NCBI GenBank assembly: GCA_913061315.1
Contig: CAJXUC010000004.1
Coordinates: 1 to 64,000 of the forward strand
Reading direction: 5' to 3'
DNA length: 64,000 nucleotides
Source: an uncultured Gammaproteobacteria bacterium
Lineage (GTDB): Bacteria > Pseudomonadota > Gammaproteobacteria > GCA-001735895
In this document: in pieces, positions 35,053 to 46,805 of the stretch
How the letters are laid out: each line of letters begins with the position of its first letter
How positions within the stretch are numbered: position 1 is the first letter of the stretch
Made by a program: the position numbers and the translations under genes
Notes under the pieces: model-generated
Seen by the model: only the letters and a program-made list of their open reading frames with translations
Database searches by the model: none
What the model was told of the DNA's origin: nothing

Positions 35053-35787
35053 ATGTTCACTGATGACTTACACCCCAATGACGAAAAACGTCGCGATTAC
35101 TTGGTTAAAATGTTGACGGCTGGCGCGCTAACCTTGACCCCGTTGGGTATAGTGCAGGCTGCTTGGTGGGGTAGTACACCAGAGAAACTACCTGATGATA
35201 AATCCATATTCAGTCTTGAAGGTAATGTCCAAATCAACGGATTAAAAGCTGACTTAACGACTAGGGTTCGTACGGGCGATGTCATTAGTACCGGCAAAAA
35301 CAGTGAAGCCGTTTTTGCTGTAGGCAGCGATTCATTCATTATGCGGAGTAATAGCGAAGTAGAAATAGAAGGCACTGACTTTTTTATCGACACTTTGAGA
35401 TTACTAACGGGAAGTTTGTTATCAGTCTTTGGTGAAAGAAGCGCGAATCAACCCTTGAATGTTAAAACCGTGACAGCGACCATTGGCATTCGCGGTACGG
35501 GGATCTATATGGAAGCAGAGCCTGACTTGACTTATTTATGTACCTGCTACGGCACTGTGGCGATGTCTTCTGCGCTTGACCCTAATGATACTCAGGTGAT
35601 TACCGCCACCCACCACGATGCGCCTAAATACCTGTCAAATAGACCTATACGCGGTACCCATGTGCGACCGGCTCCATTCAAAAATCATACGGATGCCGAG
35701 CTTAAATTACTGGAGGCTATAGTGGGCCGCGAAGTACCGTTTGGTATAGAGTCAGAACTTTATAGTGGTGAACGTCGGGAGTATTAG
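35053..35787 (+). CDS. FecR-domain protein with twin-arginine-like leader
   Basis: A 244-residue exported protein. The N-terminal KRRDYLVKMLTAGALTL resembles a Tat signal (RR-x-hydrophobic) and is probably cleaved after VQA (about 36). The FecR fold follows (about 52-165): LEGNVQINGLKADLTTRVRTG, then GKNSEAVFAVGSDSFIMR, and GIRGTGIYMEAEPD. The motif YLCTCYGTV has two cysteines. FecR domains occur in periplasmic sensors for iron uptake and in surface-structure proteins. No sigma factor or TonB receptor is nearby, so a classic iron sensor is unlikely. It is divergent from the haem operon, so a shared role is plausible but unproven. Confidence 0.82.
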   Translation: MFTDDLHPNDEKRRDYLVKMLTAGALTLTPLGIVQAAWWGSTPEKLPDDKSIFSLEGNVQINGLKADLTTRVRTGDVISTGKNSEAVFAVGSDSFIMRSNSEVEIEGTDFFIDTLRLLTGSLLSVFGERSANQPLNVKTVTATIGIRGTGIYMEAEPDLTYLCTCYGTVAMSSALDPNDTQVITATHHDAPKYLSNRPIRGTHVRPAPFKNHTDAELKLLEAIVGREVPFGIESELYSGERREY

Positions 35788-35808
35788 TACCAGCCACACG
35801 GTTAACCA

Positions 35809-36141
35809 TTAACTTTTACTATTGAGCTCTACGGGTTCACCCAATTGTTCCGAGCAATACGAGCTTAGTTCTCTAAAAAGCTCTTTTTCAGCGTTTGTAT
35901 TGAGACACCAGGTGCTTGTTTTTGCATCAAAATCGAAGTGATAACCACCTGACTTAGCCGCAACCCATATCTGACTTAATGGGGTTTGTTTATTAATAAT
36001 CACTCGGCTTCGATTCGGAAATTCTAGCGTTAAAATATCGGCTACATTATCGTAATCAATGTCGAAACCTGACGATTCGATCGCTTCCTCGATTTCGGCC
36101 ATGGTCTCTTCTGCTAACTGGTTAAATTTTGATTCGTCCAC
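35809..36141 (-). CDS. cyaY: Frataxin-like iron-sulfur assembly protein CyaY
   Basis: A 110-residue bacterial frataxin that modulates IscS and iron delivery in Fe-S cluster assembly. The acidic first helix FNQLAEETMAEIEEAIE and the strands LTLEFPNRSRVIINKQTP, then IWVAAKSGGYHFDF, match the family. The C-terminal serine/lysine tail is short. It lies 34 bases after the small membrane-protein gene on the same strand. Confidence 0.94.
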   Translation of the reverse strand: MDESKFNQLAEETMAEIEEAIESSGFDIDYDNVADILTLEFPNRSRVIINKQTPLSQIWVAAKSGGYHFDFDAKTSTWCLNTNAEKELFRELSSYCSEQLGEPVELNSKS

Positions 36142-36175
36142 GTCTTAGTTCCCTAAAAATTGTGATTATTGTTTG

Positions 36176-36523
36176 TTAAGATACTCGGTAGTGTTCTTTG
36201 CCATCGACTAAATAAATCCAACCTTTTGCAATTCGATAGATAAGCCAGATGGGCACGAAAAACAACACGACATATCCTACCAAAATCTTGGTGGTGAGCA
36301 TCCCTAGACTGAGCCAAAGCAATCCAAACCAAAAGGTATTTTTTTGCCAAGTAAAGTGTGATTGTAACCAGTCACTTTTTACATCATCAGCCTTAATATA
36401 GTTGATCATGACGCCTATGATGGCGGGCACGCATAACAGAAAAGGGATGAAAGACGCGGCCTGTAATACATAAACGGCATAGATATATTGCTTAATATCA
36501 ATCGGCGTGTCGTCATTAGTCAT
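36176..36523 (-). CDS. Small DUF4870-like membrane protein
   Basis: This 115-residue inner-membrane protein has three hydrophobic helices (about 12-40, 62-80, 82-100). The segment KSDWLQSHFTWQKNTFWFGL between helices is typical of the family, in which members carry W-x-x-x-H in a similar loop. Function is unknown. It starts 14 bases after the ligA stop and is probably in the smc-zipA-ligA transcript, as similar genes often are in gammaproteobacteria. Confidence 0.75.
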   Translation of the reverse strand: MTNDDTPIDIKQYIYAVYVLQAASFIPFLLCVPAIIGVMINYIKADDVKSDWLQSHFTWQKNTFWFGLLWLSLGMLTTKILVGYVVLFFVPIWLIYRIAKGWIYLVDGKEHYRVS

Positions 36524-36537
36524 ACGGGCTACTCACG

Positions 36538-38577
<2,040 letters not shown>

Positions 38578-39291
38578 TTAAGAGCTCAATTTTGATCGAA
38601 TTCTAGTCACTTCACTGATGGTCAGCAGATCGTGATTGGAGTGATATACTTCTACATTAAGAAAATGAACCAGTTCATCTATTTTATTCAGCATAATTTC
38701 ATATGCCATCTTTGAATTGCTGTTGGTTTGCAAGTCAATAAAACAATTAAGACCATAGGTGGCAAATTCAGGTTTATCGATATCAAAAAAATGTCCTGGG
38801 GCCGAGAGACTGGCAATCGTAAAGCTCAGTTCATCCTCATGGTGATATTCCATATAACCATCACTATTGGCAATTAGTCCTACAAGTCGCATTGCATTTT
38901 CAACCGCTTCATTAGACAAAAACTGAAAATCGTCGTGATAAAGTAGGTAGCTCAGCATTTGGTCGGAGTCTAAGGAGGAGACTACATCAGCAATATACCA
39001 TTCTGGGGGCAAGGGTTTAACCGGATTCAAATCTGATTCGATGGCTGGATTAATTTTAATATCATCAAAATTATCCTCCTCATTTGATTCGGCCATTATC
39101 TGACTTAGATTATCTAGCTCAGCCCGCAGTTCTTCATCTTCAATGAACGCAGAATCGATCTCTTCGCGAGTCAAAGTCTCCATTGCAATACGCTTTCGCA
39201 GGCGGTTTTGGTATAAGCCGTGTAAATAAATGCCGCCAAGCAGCACGATGCCTATAATTGCTAATGTCCAGCGTAATGCTGATGCATCCAT
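38578..39291 (-). CDS. zipA: Cell division protein ZipA
   Basis: ZipA anchors FtsZ to the inner membrane. A short periplasmic start is followed by one membrane helix (about 7-27, ending LHGLYQNRLRKR), an acidic linker, and the C-terminal FtsZ-binding domain (about 95-232: EWYIADVVSSLDSDQMLSYL, then GHFFDIDKPEFATYGLNCFIDL). The linker is short compared with E. coli, giving 237 residues in all. It lies 39 bases from smc, in the conserved smc-zipA-ligA order. Confidence 0.9.
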   Translation of the reverse strand: MDASALRWTLAIIGIVLLGGIYLHGLYQNRLRKRIAMETLTREEIDSAFIEDEELRAELDNLSQIMAESNEEDNFDDIKINPAIESDLNPVKPLPPEWYIADVVSSLDSDQMLSYLLYHDDFQFLSNEAVENAMRLVGLIANSDGYMEYHHEDELSFTIASLSAPGHFFDIDKPEFATYGLNCFIDLQTNSNSKMAYEIMLNKIDELVHFLNVEVYHSNHDLLTISEVTRIRSKLSS

Positions 39292-39330
39292 CTTTTAGGG
39301 CCCTAAACCGAATACATTAACTTAAACATA

Positions 39331-42300
39331 CTATTGTACGCCAACTAATTCCACTGCAGCACTAACATCAACTGATACTAGTCGTGAGACACCGGGTTCA
39401 TGCATTGTGACACCATTTAGATTTTGCGCCAATTCCATCGTAATTTTATTATGCGAAATCATTATAAACTGAACTTGCTCCGACATTTCGCCTACCATTG
39501 CACAAAAGCGGGCAACATTGGCATCATCAAGGGGTGCATCAACTTCATCGAGCATGCAAAAGGGCGACGGATTTAATTCGAATATTGCAAAAATCAAAGC
39601 CACCGCGGTTAATGCTTTTTCACCACCTGAAAGTAATTGCAAGTTAGTGACTCGTTTGCCAGGGGGCCTAGCCATAATGACAACACCGGTATTCAGTAAG
39701 TCATCTTCAGTTAATTCTAATCTAGCTTCACCACCACCAAATAGTTTAGGAAAACGGGCTCCCATTCGGCTGTTGACGTGATCAAACGTTTCTTTAAAAC
39801 GATCTCTGGTTTCTTTATCTATCTTTTTAATCGCATTTTCAAGGGTAGTTAAGGCTGAAGTTAAATCTTCATTTTGAGCATCGAGGTACACTTTACGTTC
39901 GGATTGCTCTTGGTATTCATCGATAGCAGCCAAATTGATAGGACCGAGTCGATCGATTCGCGCCTCTATCTCGTCCAGTTGTTGTTGCCATTGCTCTGGT
40001 GTTGCTTCGGGGTTCAAGTTTTCTGCTAACTCAGTTAGATCAACGCCGGTTTTTTGCAATTGCTCCTCAACAGTATTGCAACGAATCTTTAATGCCTGAC
40101 TCTCCATACGCTGTTCTTCAAGACTGTTTCTAGTGTCGTCTACTTGCGTTTGAATTATGTTCCTTTGGCTTTCAGAGCTGCGTTGCTGATTGTCTAGCTT
40201 GGTCGCCAATTCTTGTGATTGGGCCAATGCTCCTTCATTTTGACGTCGTGACTCGAGTAAAGCCTGTAAAGACTCTTCCATCACTTGAATGGGGGCAATC
40301 ACATCTTCTATAGCCAATGCCAGTTCTTCCGATCGACGGTCAAACTGTTCACTTTGTTGACGCATGCGTTCAATATTAGCGAGGCTTGAACGGTGCTCTG
40401 CCTCCAAAGATTGCAACTGCATCTGTTGTTGATGTGCCTGTTCGCGACTTTGCTTTAAACGGTTACGCGAACTATTTAGAGTTTGTTGGTAATCTTCTTT
40501 TTGAATTAGTAAGTCAGCATCTTGTTCTGCCATCTGTTCAATTTGAATCAATAGCGCATTACGTTTTTCACTATTAGCTTGTAACTCAGCCTTGTGTTTT
40601 AGTTGCAATTCATCTAATTCAAATAATTCTTTTTCAAGCTGATGATGGCGGGTATGAACTTGATCAACCCTGCCCTTGCGCTGTGTTAATTGATTTCGCA
40701 AATCGGAGGCTTGTTGTTGCAATTGGTTTAATGCCCGTTGTTCTCCATCGCGCTGCTGCTCAAAGTGCTGCAAACTCTGTCTATCGCCATCGGTTCGCGA
40801 TTTTAAAGCTAGAGCATTTTGCGTAATCTCATCCAGCTGCTTTCGAATATCTGTGATTTCCTGCTCGCGTGCCAACATGCCACTGCGCTGATCCTCATCC
40901 CCTAATTGTAAAACCCAATTAGTGCCAGCCCAGAGTCCATCACGCGTAACAAGGCTTTCACCGGCTTCTAACAGGGGTTTTCTGAGGGATAATTCTTGAG
41001 TGTCCTGGCAGAGGTAAATACCTGTCAATAAAGCAGACAAATCGATATCGCAATCAATGGCGTCAAGTAATCGGGGCCACTCTTTATGACTTTTATGAGA
41101 GCCTCTATTTCGCTGCCTATCGAATAATGCCAGAGATTGATTCGGCAGTAATGTGTCGGGAATAGCTTGCCCTGGCGAAACACAATAAGCACTCAAGAAG
41201 GGGCCTAAAACAACTTCAACCGCTTTTTCGGCCTGATTTCTCACTTTCAGTATTTCGGTCAGACGTTTACCTGAGTCGATTCGTTGTTGTGACAACCAAC
41301 GCTTTACGTCCTCACTGCCTTCAGCTAAAACATTTTGCTGTAATGCCTCTAGAGCACTTAAACGGCCACGCAGGTTTTGTACTTCGGTACGTTTTTCGTC
41401 TAACTGAGTCGATTGCTGTTCAATGCTATCGCGTAATTCTAGAATTTCATCGCCCTTGGCTTCCATCTGCTCTTGGGTAGCAGCATGCTCCTGAATCTTG
41501 GTTTCCGCTTGTTGTTCAAGATTAATTATTTCATCATCAAAAGCAGACGTGTCGAGCGTCTTTAACTCTGCCTGAAATTTTTCGCGACGCTGATCTGACT
41601 GGCGCAACTGACGTTCAATGTGTTCAATGCCCCGGTTTTCAATTTGTGCCGATTCATGGACCTTATGAAAGTTTCGTCGGAATTGATCCCACTTTTCCTG
41701 CCAGATGGACATATCAGCTTCGGCTTGAACTGAAGCCTGTTCCTGCATTTGAAATTCAGTAGTGGAAGATTCAAGCTGCGGTTGTAGACTAGCAATATGA
41801 GATTCAAAGCTAGCCACTTTTTGCTTGTCACTGTCAATCATACTTTGAGAATCTTTGAGTGACTGCTGAATGTTCTTCAATTCCTGGCTATTGTGCTGAC
41901 GCAGGTTTTGTTGATGTTCTATTGATTGTTCCTGAGTCGATATTTCGGAGCCCAGACGATAGTACTGGCTTTGAACCTCATTATGACTGTCAGTCGCAAT
42001 CACTAACTGTTCACGATTTTCTTCAATTTGTTTTTCAACCTGCCGGAACTGGGCCAAGCGTTCTTCCATAGAAGTTTCTACTGAGGCTAACTTTCTATCT
42101 TGCTCGCTAATTTTTTCATCAAAAGACATTTTTTCAAGCAATAGATTTTCAGCTTCAAGCTTGCGTTGATCCTGCTTGAAGCGCTTATATTTTTCAGCTG
42201 TTTTCGACTGTCGATCCAATCGGGTCAGTTGTTTTTCGATCTCATCGATTAAGTCTTTAAGTCTGTCGAGGTTCTCGCGCGTATGGCGCATTCGAGTTTC

Positions 42301-42840
42301 AGTTTCACGACGACGCTCTTTATATTTAGAAATACCGGCAGCCTCTTCCAGATAAGTACGAAGTTCTTCTGGCTTGGCGTCAATCACACGACTCACCATG
42401 CCTTGCTCGATAATTGAGTAGCTTCTGGGGCCTAACCCAGTGCCTAGAAAAATATCAGCAATATCACGGCGGCGGCAACGTGTATTATTGAGAAAATATT
42501 GAGATTTTCCAGCCCTTGTGCCTAATCGTTTAACAGAAATTTCGTTGTATTTGGCATATTCACCCTTCACTCGACCATCCGTGTTGTCAAATATCAATTC
42601 AACGACCGCTTGTCCGACGGGCTTTCTACCGGATGAGCCACTGAAAATGACATCCTCCATCGAACCACCGCGCAGATGCTTAGCTGACGACTCACCCATT
42701 ACCCAACGCACAGCGTCGATCACGTTCGATTTGCCACAACCATTAGGACCGACAATGCCGGTAATACTGGCGGGAAATAGAATTTTGGTCGGATCCACAA
42801 AGGATTTAAAACCAGAGATTTTGATTTGGCTTAAACGCAT
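39331..42840 (-). CDS. smc: Chromosome partition protein SMC
   Basis: A 1169-residue SMC ATPase. Walker A is GPNGCGKSN (about 32-40), followed by two long coiled-coil arms rich in Gln and Glu. The hinge covers about 515-665 (RWLSQQRIDSG to DGLWAGTNW) and the ABC signature is LLSGGEKALTAVAL. Walker B is CMLDEVDAPLDD near the C-terminus. It forms the condensin complex with the ScpA and ScpB encoded 23 kb away. It is the first gene of the smc-zipA-ligA group. Confidence 0.97.
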   Translation of the reverse strand: MRLSQIKISGFKSFVDPTKILFPASITGIVGPNGCGKSNVIDAVRWVMGESSAKHLRGGSMEDVIFSGSSGRKPVGQAVVELIFDNTDGRVKGEYAKYNEISVKRLGTRAGKSQYFLNNTRCRRRDIADIFLGTGLGPRSYSIIEQGMVSRVIDAKPEELRTYLEEAAGISKYKERRRETETRMRHTRENLDRLKDLIDEIEKQLTRLDRQSKTAEKYKRFKQDQRKLEAENLLLEKMSFDEKISEQDRKLASVETSMEERLAQFRQVEKQIEENREQLVIATDSHNEVQSQYYRLGSEISTQEQSIEHQQNLRQHNSQELKNIQQSLKDSQSMIDSDKQKVASFESHIASLQPQLESSTTEFQMQEQASVQAEADMSIWQEKWDQFRRNFHKVHESAQIENRGIEHIERQLRQSDQRREKFQAELKTLDTSAFDDEIINLEQQAETKIQEHAATQEQMEAKGDEILELRDSIEQQSTQLDEKRTEVQNLRGRLSALEALQQNVLAEGSEDVKRWLSQQRIDSGKRLTEILKVRNQAEKAVEVVLGPFLSAYCVSPGQAIPDTLLPNQSLALFDRQRNRGSHKSHKEWPRLLDAIDCDIDLSALLTGIYLCQDTQELSLRKPLLEAGESLVTRDGLWAGTNWVLQLGDEDQRSGMLAREQEITDIRKQLDEITQNALALKSRTDGDRQSLQHFEQQRDGEQRALNQLQQQASDLRNQLTQRKGRVDQVHTRHHQLEKELFELDELQLKHKAELQANSEKRNALLIQIEQMAEQDADLLIQKEDYQQTLNSSRNRLKQSREQAHQQQMQLQSLEAEHRSSLANIERMRQQSEQFDRRSEELALAIEDVIAPIQVMEESLQALLESRRQNEGALAQSQELATKLDNQQRSSESQRNIIQTQVDDTRNSLEEQRMESQALKIRCNTVEEQLQKTGVDLTELAENLNPEATPEQWQQQLDEIEARIDRLGPINLAAIDEYQEQSERKVYLDAQNEDLTSALTTLENAIKKIDKETRDRFKETFDHVNSRMGARFPKLFGGGEARLELTEDDLLNTGVVIMARPPGKRVTNLQLLSGGEKALTAVALIFAIFELNPSPFCMLDEVDAPLDDANVARFCAMVGEMSEQVQFIMISHNKITMELAQNLNGVTMHEPGVSRLVSVDVSAAVELVGVQ

Positions 42841-43050
42841 GTATTAAAAATAACTATCTTAAATTTATAGTAAGTTAAGTATATCATTAGAAAATAGAAT
42901 CAACAGCAATGCGATTGAAAATTTAATCCTCATTTAATCTCTAAGGCCATTTTCAGTTAGTAGAAAAAACGAGCCAGAAAAACTGTTTGTTAGTCAGAGG
43001 TTAAGGTAAAATATTCAACTTTCTATTTTCTAACATTATGAGAACTACTT

Positions 43051-43461
43051 GTGAGCACTAGACCCTCTTCTAATCCATCTACAGCCTCTACTAAGATCGA
43101 TACTTTTGACAATCCACAGCAAGATCGTGATTACACGATTCGCATTGATACGCCTGAATTTACATGCCTATGCCCGCTAACAGGTCAACCTGATTTTGCC
43201 ACCATTTTAATTGAGTATATTGCTGATAAGAAGTGCTTGGAACTCAAAGCTCTTAAAATGTATTTTTGGTCATATCGAGATCAAGGTGCTTTTCATGAAG
43301 CCGTAACTAACAAAATGTTATCCGATTTTGTTGATGCAATCGAACCTCGTTTTATGCGTGTGAGCGCCGACTTCAATGTTCGAGGGGGTGTCTATACAAA
43401 AGTTATCGCAGAGCATCGTGCTGAGGGCTGGGTAGCGCCTGAGCCAGTGATGCTGCCCTAA
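43051..43461 (+). CDS. queF: NADPH-dependent preQ0 reductase QueF (short type)
   Basis: QueF reduces 7-cyano-7-deazaguanine to preQ1 in queuosine biosynthesis. The short, YkvM-like type has 136 residues, as expected here. The catalytic cysteine lies in [13 protein letters not shown] (C41 by alignment), and the QueF motif region [21 protein letters not shown] supplies the substrate-binding glutamate. The start is GTG after a promoter region; the first 25 residues are variable. A 40-codon frame and cysZ follow on the same strand. Confidence 0.95.
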   Translation: MSTRPSSNPSTASTKIDTFDNPQQDRDYTIRIDTPEFTCLCPLTGQPDFATILIEYIADKKCLELKALKMYFWSYRDQGAFHEAVTNKMLSDFVDAIEPRFMRVSADFNVRGGVYTKVIAEHRAEGWVAPEPVMLP

Positions 43462-43476
43462 AGGACTATCTAATTG

Positions 43477-43599
43477 ATGGAACCAGTTTCCTCAGTAGAA
43501 CGCCATGTGTCAGATCAGATGAAAATTAAAGCCTTAAGACTTTATTCTCAAAACAACTGGCTTAGCCCGACAGATCTTCAGTTACTATCGTTAAATTAA
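43477..43599 (+). CDS. Possible 40-residue protein between queF and cysZ
   Basis: A short frame, MEPVSSVERHVSDQMKIKAL..., ends 15 bases before cysZ. Its composition (amphipathic helix, then NNWLSPTDLQLLSLN) looks protein-like and its spacing suits an operon. No ribosome binding site is obvious and I do not recognise a family. It may be a spurious frame. Confidence 0.35.
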   Translation: MEPVSSVERHVSDQMKIKALRLYSQNNWLSPTDLQLLSLN

Positions 43600-43614
43600 C
43601 TAGGTTTAGCTTCA

Positions 43615-44382
43615 ATGATTCGTGATTTTTTATTTGGCGCAGCCATTCTGGCCCAAGCCATTCAAGTCATCAAAAGGCCAGAAGTGCGCCTTTATGCGAT
43701 ATTGCCATTGGTCATGAACGTCGTATTGTTTGGAGGATTAATTTGGTATGGCTATGCCCAGTTAGCATCAACTGTTGATTGGTTAATGTCTTTTATCCCT
43801 GACTTTTTAGACTTTATTCGCTGGATTATCTGGTCTATTGTCACTGGGTTAACGACCATTGTTGTATTTTTTACCTTTACACCGATTGCTAATGTGATTG
43901 CCGCACCTTTTAACGCCCTTTTAGCGGAAAGAATTGAAGCCGTACTCACCGGCAAACCGTTAGAATCGAATTCAAACTTTACTGAGATTGCGATGAGTAG
44001 CATTCGTTCTCAATTAGGCAAACTGATTCACATATTGCTTTGGAGCTTGGGGTTATTGCTGTTTAGTTTTATACCTGTGATCAATTTGATCGCTCCTTTT
44101 CTTTGGGTCATATTGGGTTCTTGGTTATTGTCACTTGAATATTTTGATTACCCTATGGGAAACCATGACCTTAACTTTGCCAATCAAAAAGAACGACTGG
44201 GTAAACGTCGAAGTTTAGCGCTTGGGTTTGGTGGTGGCGTAATGATATTAACCACTATTCCATTCATAAACTTTGTTGTCATGCCGCTGGCCGTGGCGGG
44301 TGCCACTATTATTTGGGTAGAACAATTGGCAACTGACACCGACGAATCAACCCCACAATCCAACCCATCGTCATTAGTTTGA
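43615..44382 (+). CDS. cysZ: Sulfate transporter CysZ (EI24 domain)
   Basis: An inner-membrane protein of the CysZ/EI24 family, mediating sulfate uptake for cysteine synthesis. Four or more hydrophobic segments lie at about 20-50, 68-95, 140-180 and 205-235. Family blocks are VIKRPEVRLYAILPLVMNVV, FTPIANVIAAPFNALLAERI and SLEYFDYPMGNHD. It is 255 residues long. Its last nine bases overlap the end of the convergent phosphoesterase gene. Confidence 0.92.
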   Translation: MIRDFLFGAAILAQAIQVIKRPEVRLYAILPLVMNVVLFGGLIWYGYAQLASTVDWLMSFIPDFLDFIRWIIWSIVTGLTTIVVFFTFTPIANVIAAPFNALLAERIEAVLTGKPLESNSNFTEIAMSSIRSQLGKLIHILLWSLGLLLFSFIPVINLIAPFLWVILGSWLLSLEYFDYPMGNHDLNFANQKERLGKRRSLALGFGGGVMILTTIPFINFVVMPLAVAGATIIWVEQLATDTDESTPQSNPSSLV

Positions 44383-45246
44383 ACTAGCTATAGACATCGA
44401 CTTAACTTTAAGGCGTTGCCCCCGCACTACTTGCTCTTTGATAGGTAAAATATCCATATTTGGCCAAAGCCCAGTTGTTAGAGCATCGGCATATTCCAAC
44501 ATTCCAGCTATTCTCGTTGTTTTTTGACTCGCTTTTGCGTCGTAGTTTAGGCGTTTCCAAGTCAATCGATAACCAGAACTATCTGAATCAATTAACAGAT
44601 ACCAGCCATCGGCAGTGCCATCATTAGCTGGCATACCGATTACGCCTGAGTTAAGCCAAATTTTATTTTTTAAAGACTCGTCAACAAGCAACTGCCCGAA
44701 AGGAATGCCAGAATGTCCACCAATGACAACATCAGCATCTGTTTGATTAATTTGAGACAACTTCATTTTTGCGTCGGTCGAAGGAAATATAAATTGATTA
44801 ATGCTCGTAACACTGCCGTGCACCACCCTAAAACGAGCCGATTGGTACTGAAATTCGATTATGCGTGGTAGTGACTTCATCCAGGTTCGATGCTCGGACC
44901 CTAACCTTTGCGAGGCGTATTGATACCAAGTTATAGACAAGGCTGAACAAACGCTTGTCGGTTTAAAGCCACAACCACAATCCAGCTGTTCAAAACCGAA
45001 CGATTCTTCGCAGTTACCCATCAGTACATGGATGCCCCAGTCTTGAATTAAGTCAAGCACTTCAACAGGCTCAGCACAATAGGCGATTAAATCCCCAGTA
45101 CAAATGATTTGTTGAGGCTTGATACCCAGCTCAACTGCAACAGCCCGCATTGACTGAGTTGCAGCCAAGTTGCTATAGCAGCCACCAAATACGAGCAGCC
45201 TAGATACAGCGCTCATGTCGCCTAGATTGTTTAACGCATTAAACAT
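44374..45246 (-). CDS. Metallophosphoesterase family protein
   Basis: A calcineurin-like phosphoesterase of about 290 residues. The metal-binding blocks are FGGCYSNLAA (normally GDxH/SN), ICTGDLIAYC, LMGNCEE (GNxE/H), VVHGSV and VIGGHSGIPFG. The first block has GGCYSN where most members have GDxHGN, so one metal ligand appears changed. The substrate is unknown. Two starts are possible: ATG 45246 overlapping the symporter stop, or ATG 45216, which has an AGGCGAC ribosome binding site and is perhaps the better one. It is coupled to the symporter. Confidence 0.8.
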   Translation of the reverse strand: MFNALNNLGDMSAVSRLLVFGGCYSNLAATQSMRAVAVELGIKPQQIICTGDLIAYCAEPVEVLDLIQDWGIHVLMGNCEESFGFEQLDCGCGFKPTSVCSALSITWYQYASQRLGSEHRTWMKSLPRIIEFQYQSARFRVVHGSVTSINQFIFPSTDAKMKLSQINQTDADVVIGGHSGIPFGQLLVDESLKNKIWLNSGVIGMPANDGTADGWYLLIDSDSSGYRLTWKRLNYDAKASQKTTRIAGMLEYADALTTGLWPNMDILPIKEQVVRGQRLKVKSMSIASSN

Positions 45247-46624
45247 TTCCTTTTAAACCCAATGAGGTTAACTGAGATGTTTTGCCGCCAATCCAGAATA
45301 CTAGGCAACCGCCAATTAATACTCCAAGAGATAAAAAAAGCAACTTGGTATATTTGTGAGCCTCACCTAACATAGCTGAGTAACCCGATGATTCTGTAAA
45401 ATAAAGCGTAGCGGCGCTAATGGCCATGACAAAAGCACTAATATAACTCCACACCGGAATGTCATTACGTCCACCCCAGAGGCTAAAAAAAATGACGGGG
45501 GCTAGGTACATTGAAGCCGTACCACTAACCGCAACAGCGCTAAATAAATCCTGATTACCAAAGAACACAAACAGCAATCCCATCAACATAAAGACGACCA
45601 TGGTTAGCCGGCCATTTTGTAACGCTGGTTTGACTACTTCCATATCAATTACGACCAATTTAGCTGAACTTGACAGAGTGCTGTCTAGTGTCGACATAGC
45701 TGATATGACTAGGGCTGCACTAAATAGTACCATTGGCAACTCGCCTAAAAGTCTAATCAGTACGTCATTCATTGCTTCGCCACTGACTGCATTGGCACCT
45801 GCCAAAATCCCAAGGCTACCGAAGGCGGTAATACACAACATACTGATCCAAGCGGCATGGAGAAAGCTCTTACGCGTTGTTTCACGATCAGATAAGAATC
45901 CACGGTCCATCATGACCGGATCATGCATTGGATAACTCCAAACTTGGAGCAATGCTACCATCAATAATACAGGACCAGGTTCGGTGATAACGAAAGGCTT
46001 GAACAGAAGCGCCGCTAAACTATAGGTGCCACTACTGATTGTCATGAAAACCAATATTATTAATGTGATCAAAAATACGATCATTTGAAATACATCGGTA
46101 CGTAACGAAGCCTGTAATCCACCCATCACCGAGTAAGCCAGTGTGACCGCGGCAAACGCGAGTATGGTGACTGTGTAGCCCAGTGATCCAGCTACGCCAA
46201 ATAGTATACCGATGACCAGTAGGTTGGCGAACACCTCGCTAATCAAACGAATGCCGACGACAAAGTTATAACAAACGATGCCGGCCAAACCAAAGCGTGC
46301 TCGAAGGAATTGTTGAACACTCGAAAACCCGTGCCGAAATCTGATGCTATCAATTATTTTGGCGCCCGTTAGGAACGAAAGATAATAAGTTGCATAGGCT
46401 AAAGTGCCCCAAAAACCATAGTAAAAACCCAGAATAGCTGCATTCATTAAGGACCGTGCAAATATCCAAGTGGTTACCTGAGACAATATTAATGTAATTA
46501 AATTAGGCGTTTCGCCAGTGTGTGAATGACCATAGAAAAAAGTTGACTCAGTTTGGGCTCGCGACGACAAAAAAATCGACAATAAGGCGAAGCTAGCAAC
46601 AAAAAAAAGTAACCACTGATTCAA
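45239..46624 (-). CDS. Sodium:solute symporter family protein
   Basis: A polytopic transporter of about 461 residues with 12-13 hydrophobic helices, of the SSS type. Family features are FARSLMNAAILGFYYGFWGTL, GGLQASLRTDVFQMIVFL and ISAMSTLDSTLSSSAKLVV. A TTG start at 46624 is chosen because AAAAGGAG lies eight bases before it. The longer frame from ATG 46669 would place that ribosome binding site inside the gene. The substrate is not predictable. The downstream phosphoesterase overlaps by eight bases, suggesting a shared substrate pathway such as a phosphorylated organic compound, which is inference. Confidence 0.85.
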   Translation of the reverse strand: MNQWLLFFVASFALLSIFLSSRAQTESTFFYGHSHTGETPNLITLILSQVTTWIFARSLMNAAILGFYYGFWGTLAYATYYLSFLTGAKIIDSIRFRHGFSSVQQFLRARFGLAGIVCYNFVVGIRLISEVFANLLVIGILFGVAGSLGYTVTILAFAAVTLAYSVMGGLQASLRTDVFQMIVFLITLIILVFMTISSGTYSLAALLFKPFVITEPGPVLLMVALLQVWSYPMHDPVMMDRGFLSDRETTRKSFLHAAWISMLCITAFGSLGILAGANAVSGEAMNDVLIRLLGELPMVLFSAALVISAMSTLDSTLSSSAKLVVIDMEVVKPALQNGRLTMVVFMLMGLLFVFFGNQDLFSAVAVSGTASMYLAPVIFFSLWGGRNDIPVWSYISAFVMAISAATLYFTESSGYSAMLGEAHKYTKLLFLSLGVLIGGCLVFWIGGKTSQLTSLGLKGNV

Positions 46625-46805
46625 GATAAAACTCCTTTTAAAAACGATCCTATGAATTGAGTATAACAAAAGGTTGCTAAGACCCCATCAAATTGACTAA
46701 AGTTCGAATCAATTTAATGTCTGTTTAAAATCTATACCTAACAGAGCGAATAAATAAAAAATCAATGTACAATTGATAATTTAACTCCCTAGCAGTCTTT
46801 ATTTT

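Noticed and set aside
46625..46669. The upstream ATG as the start of the sodium:solute symporter.
   Set aside because: The AAAAGGAG ribosome binding site would lie within this extension, which fits the TTG start at 46624 better.
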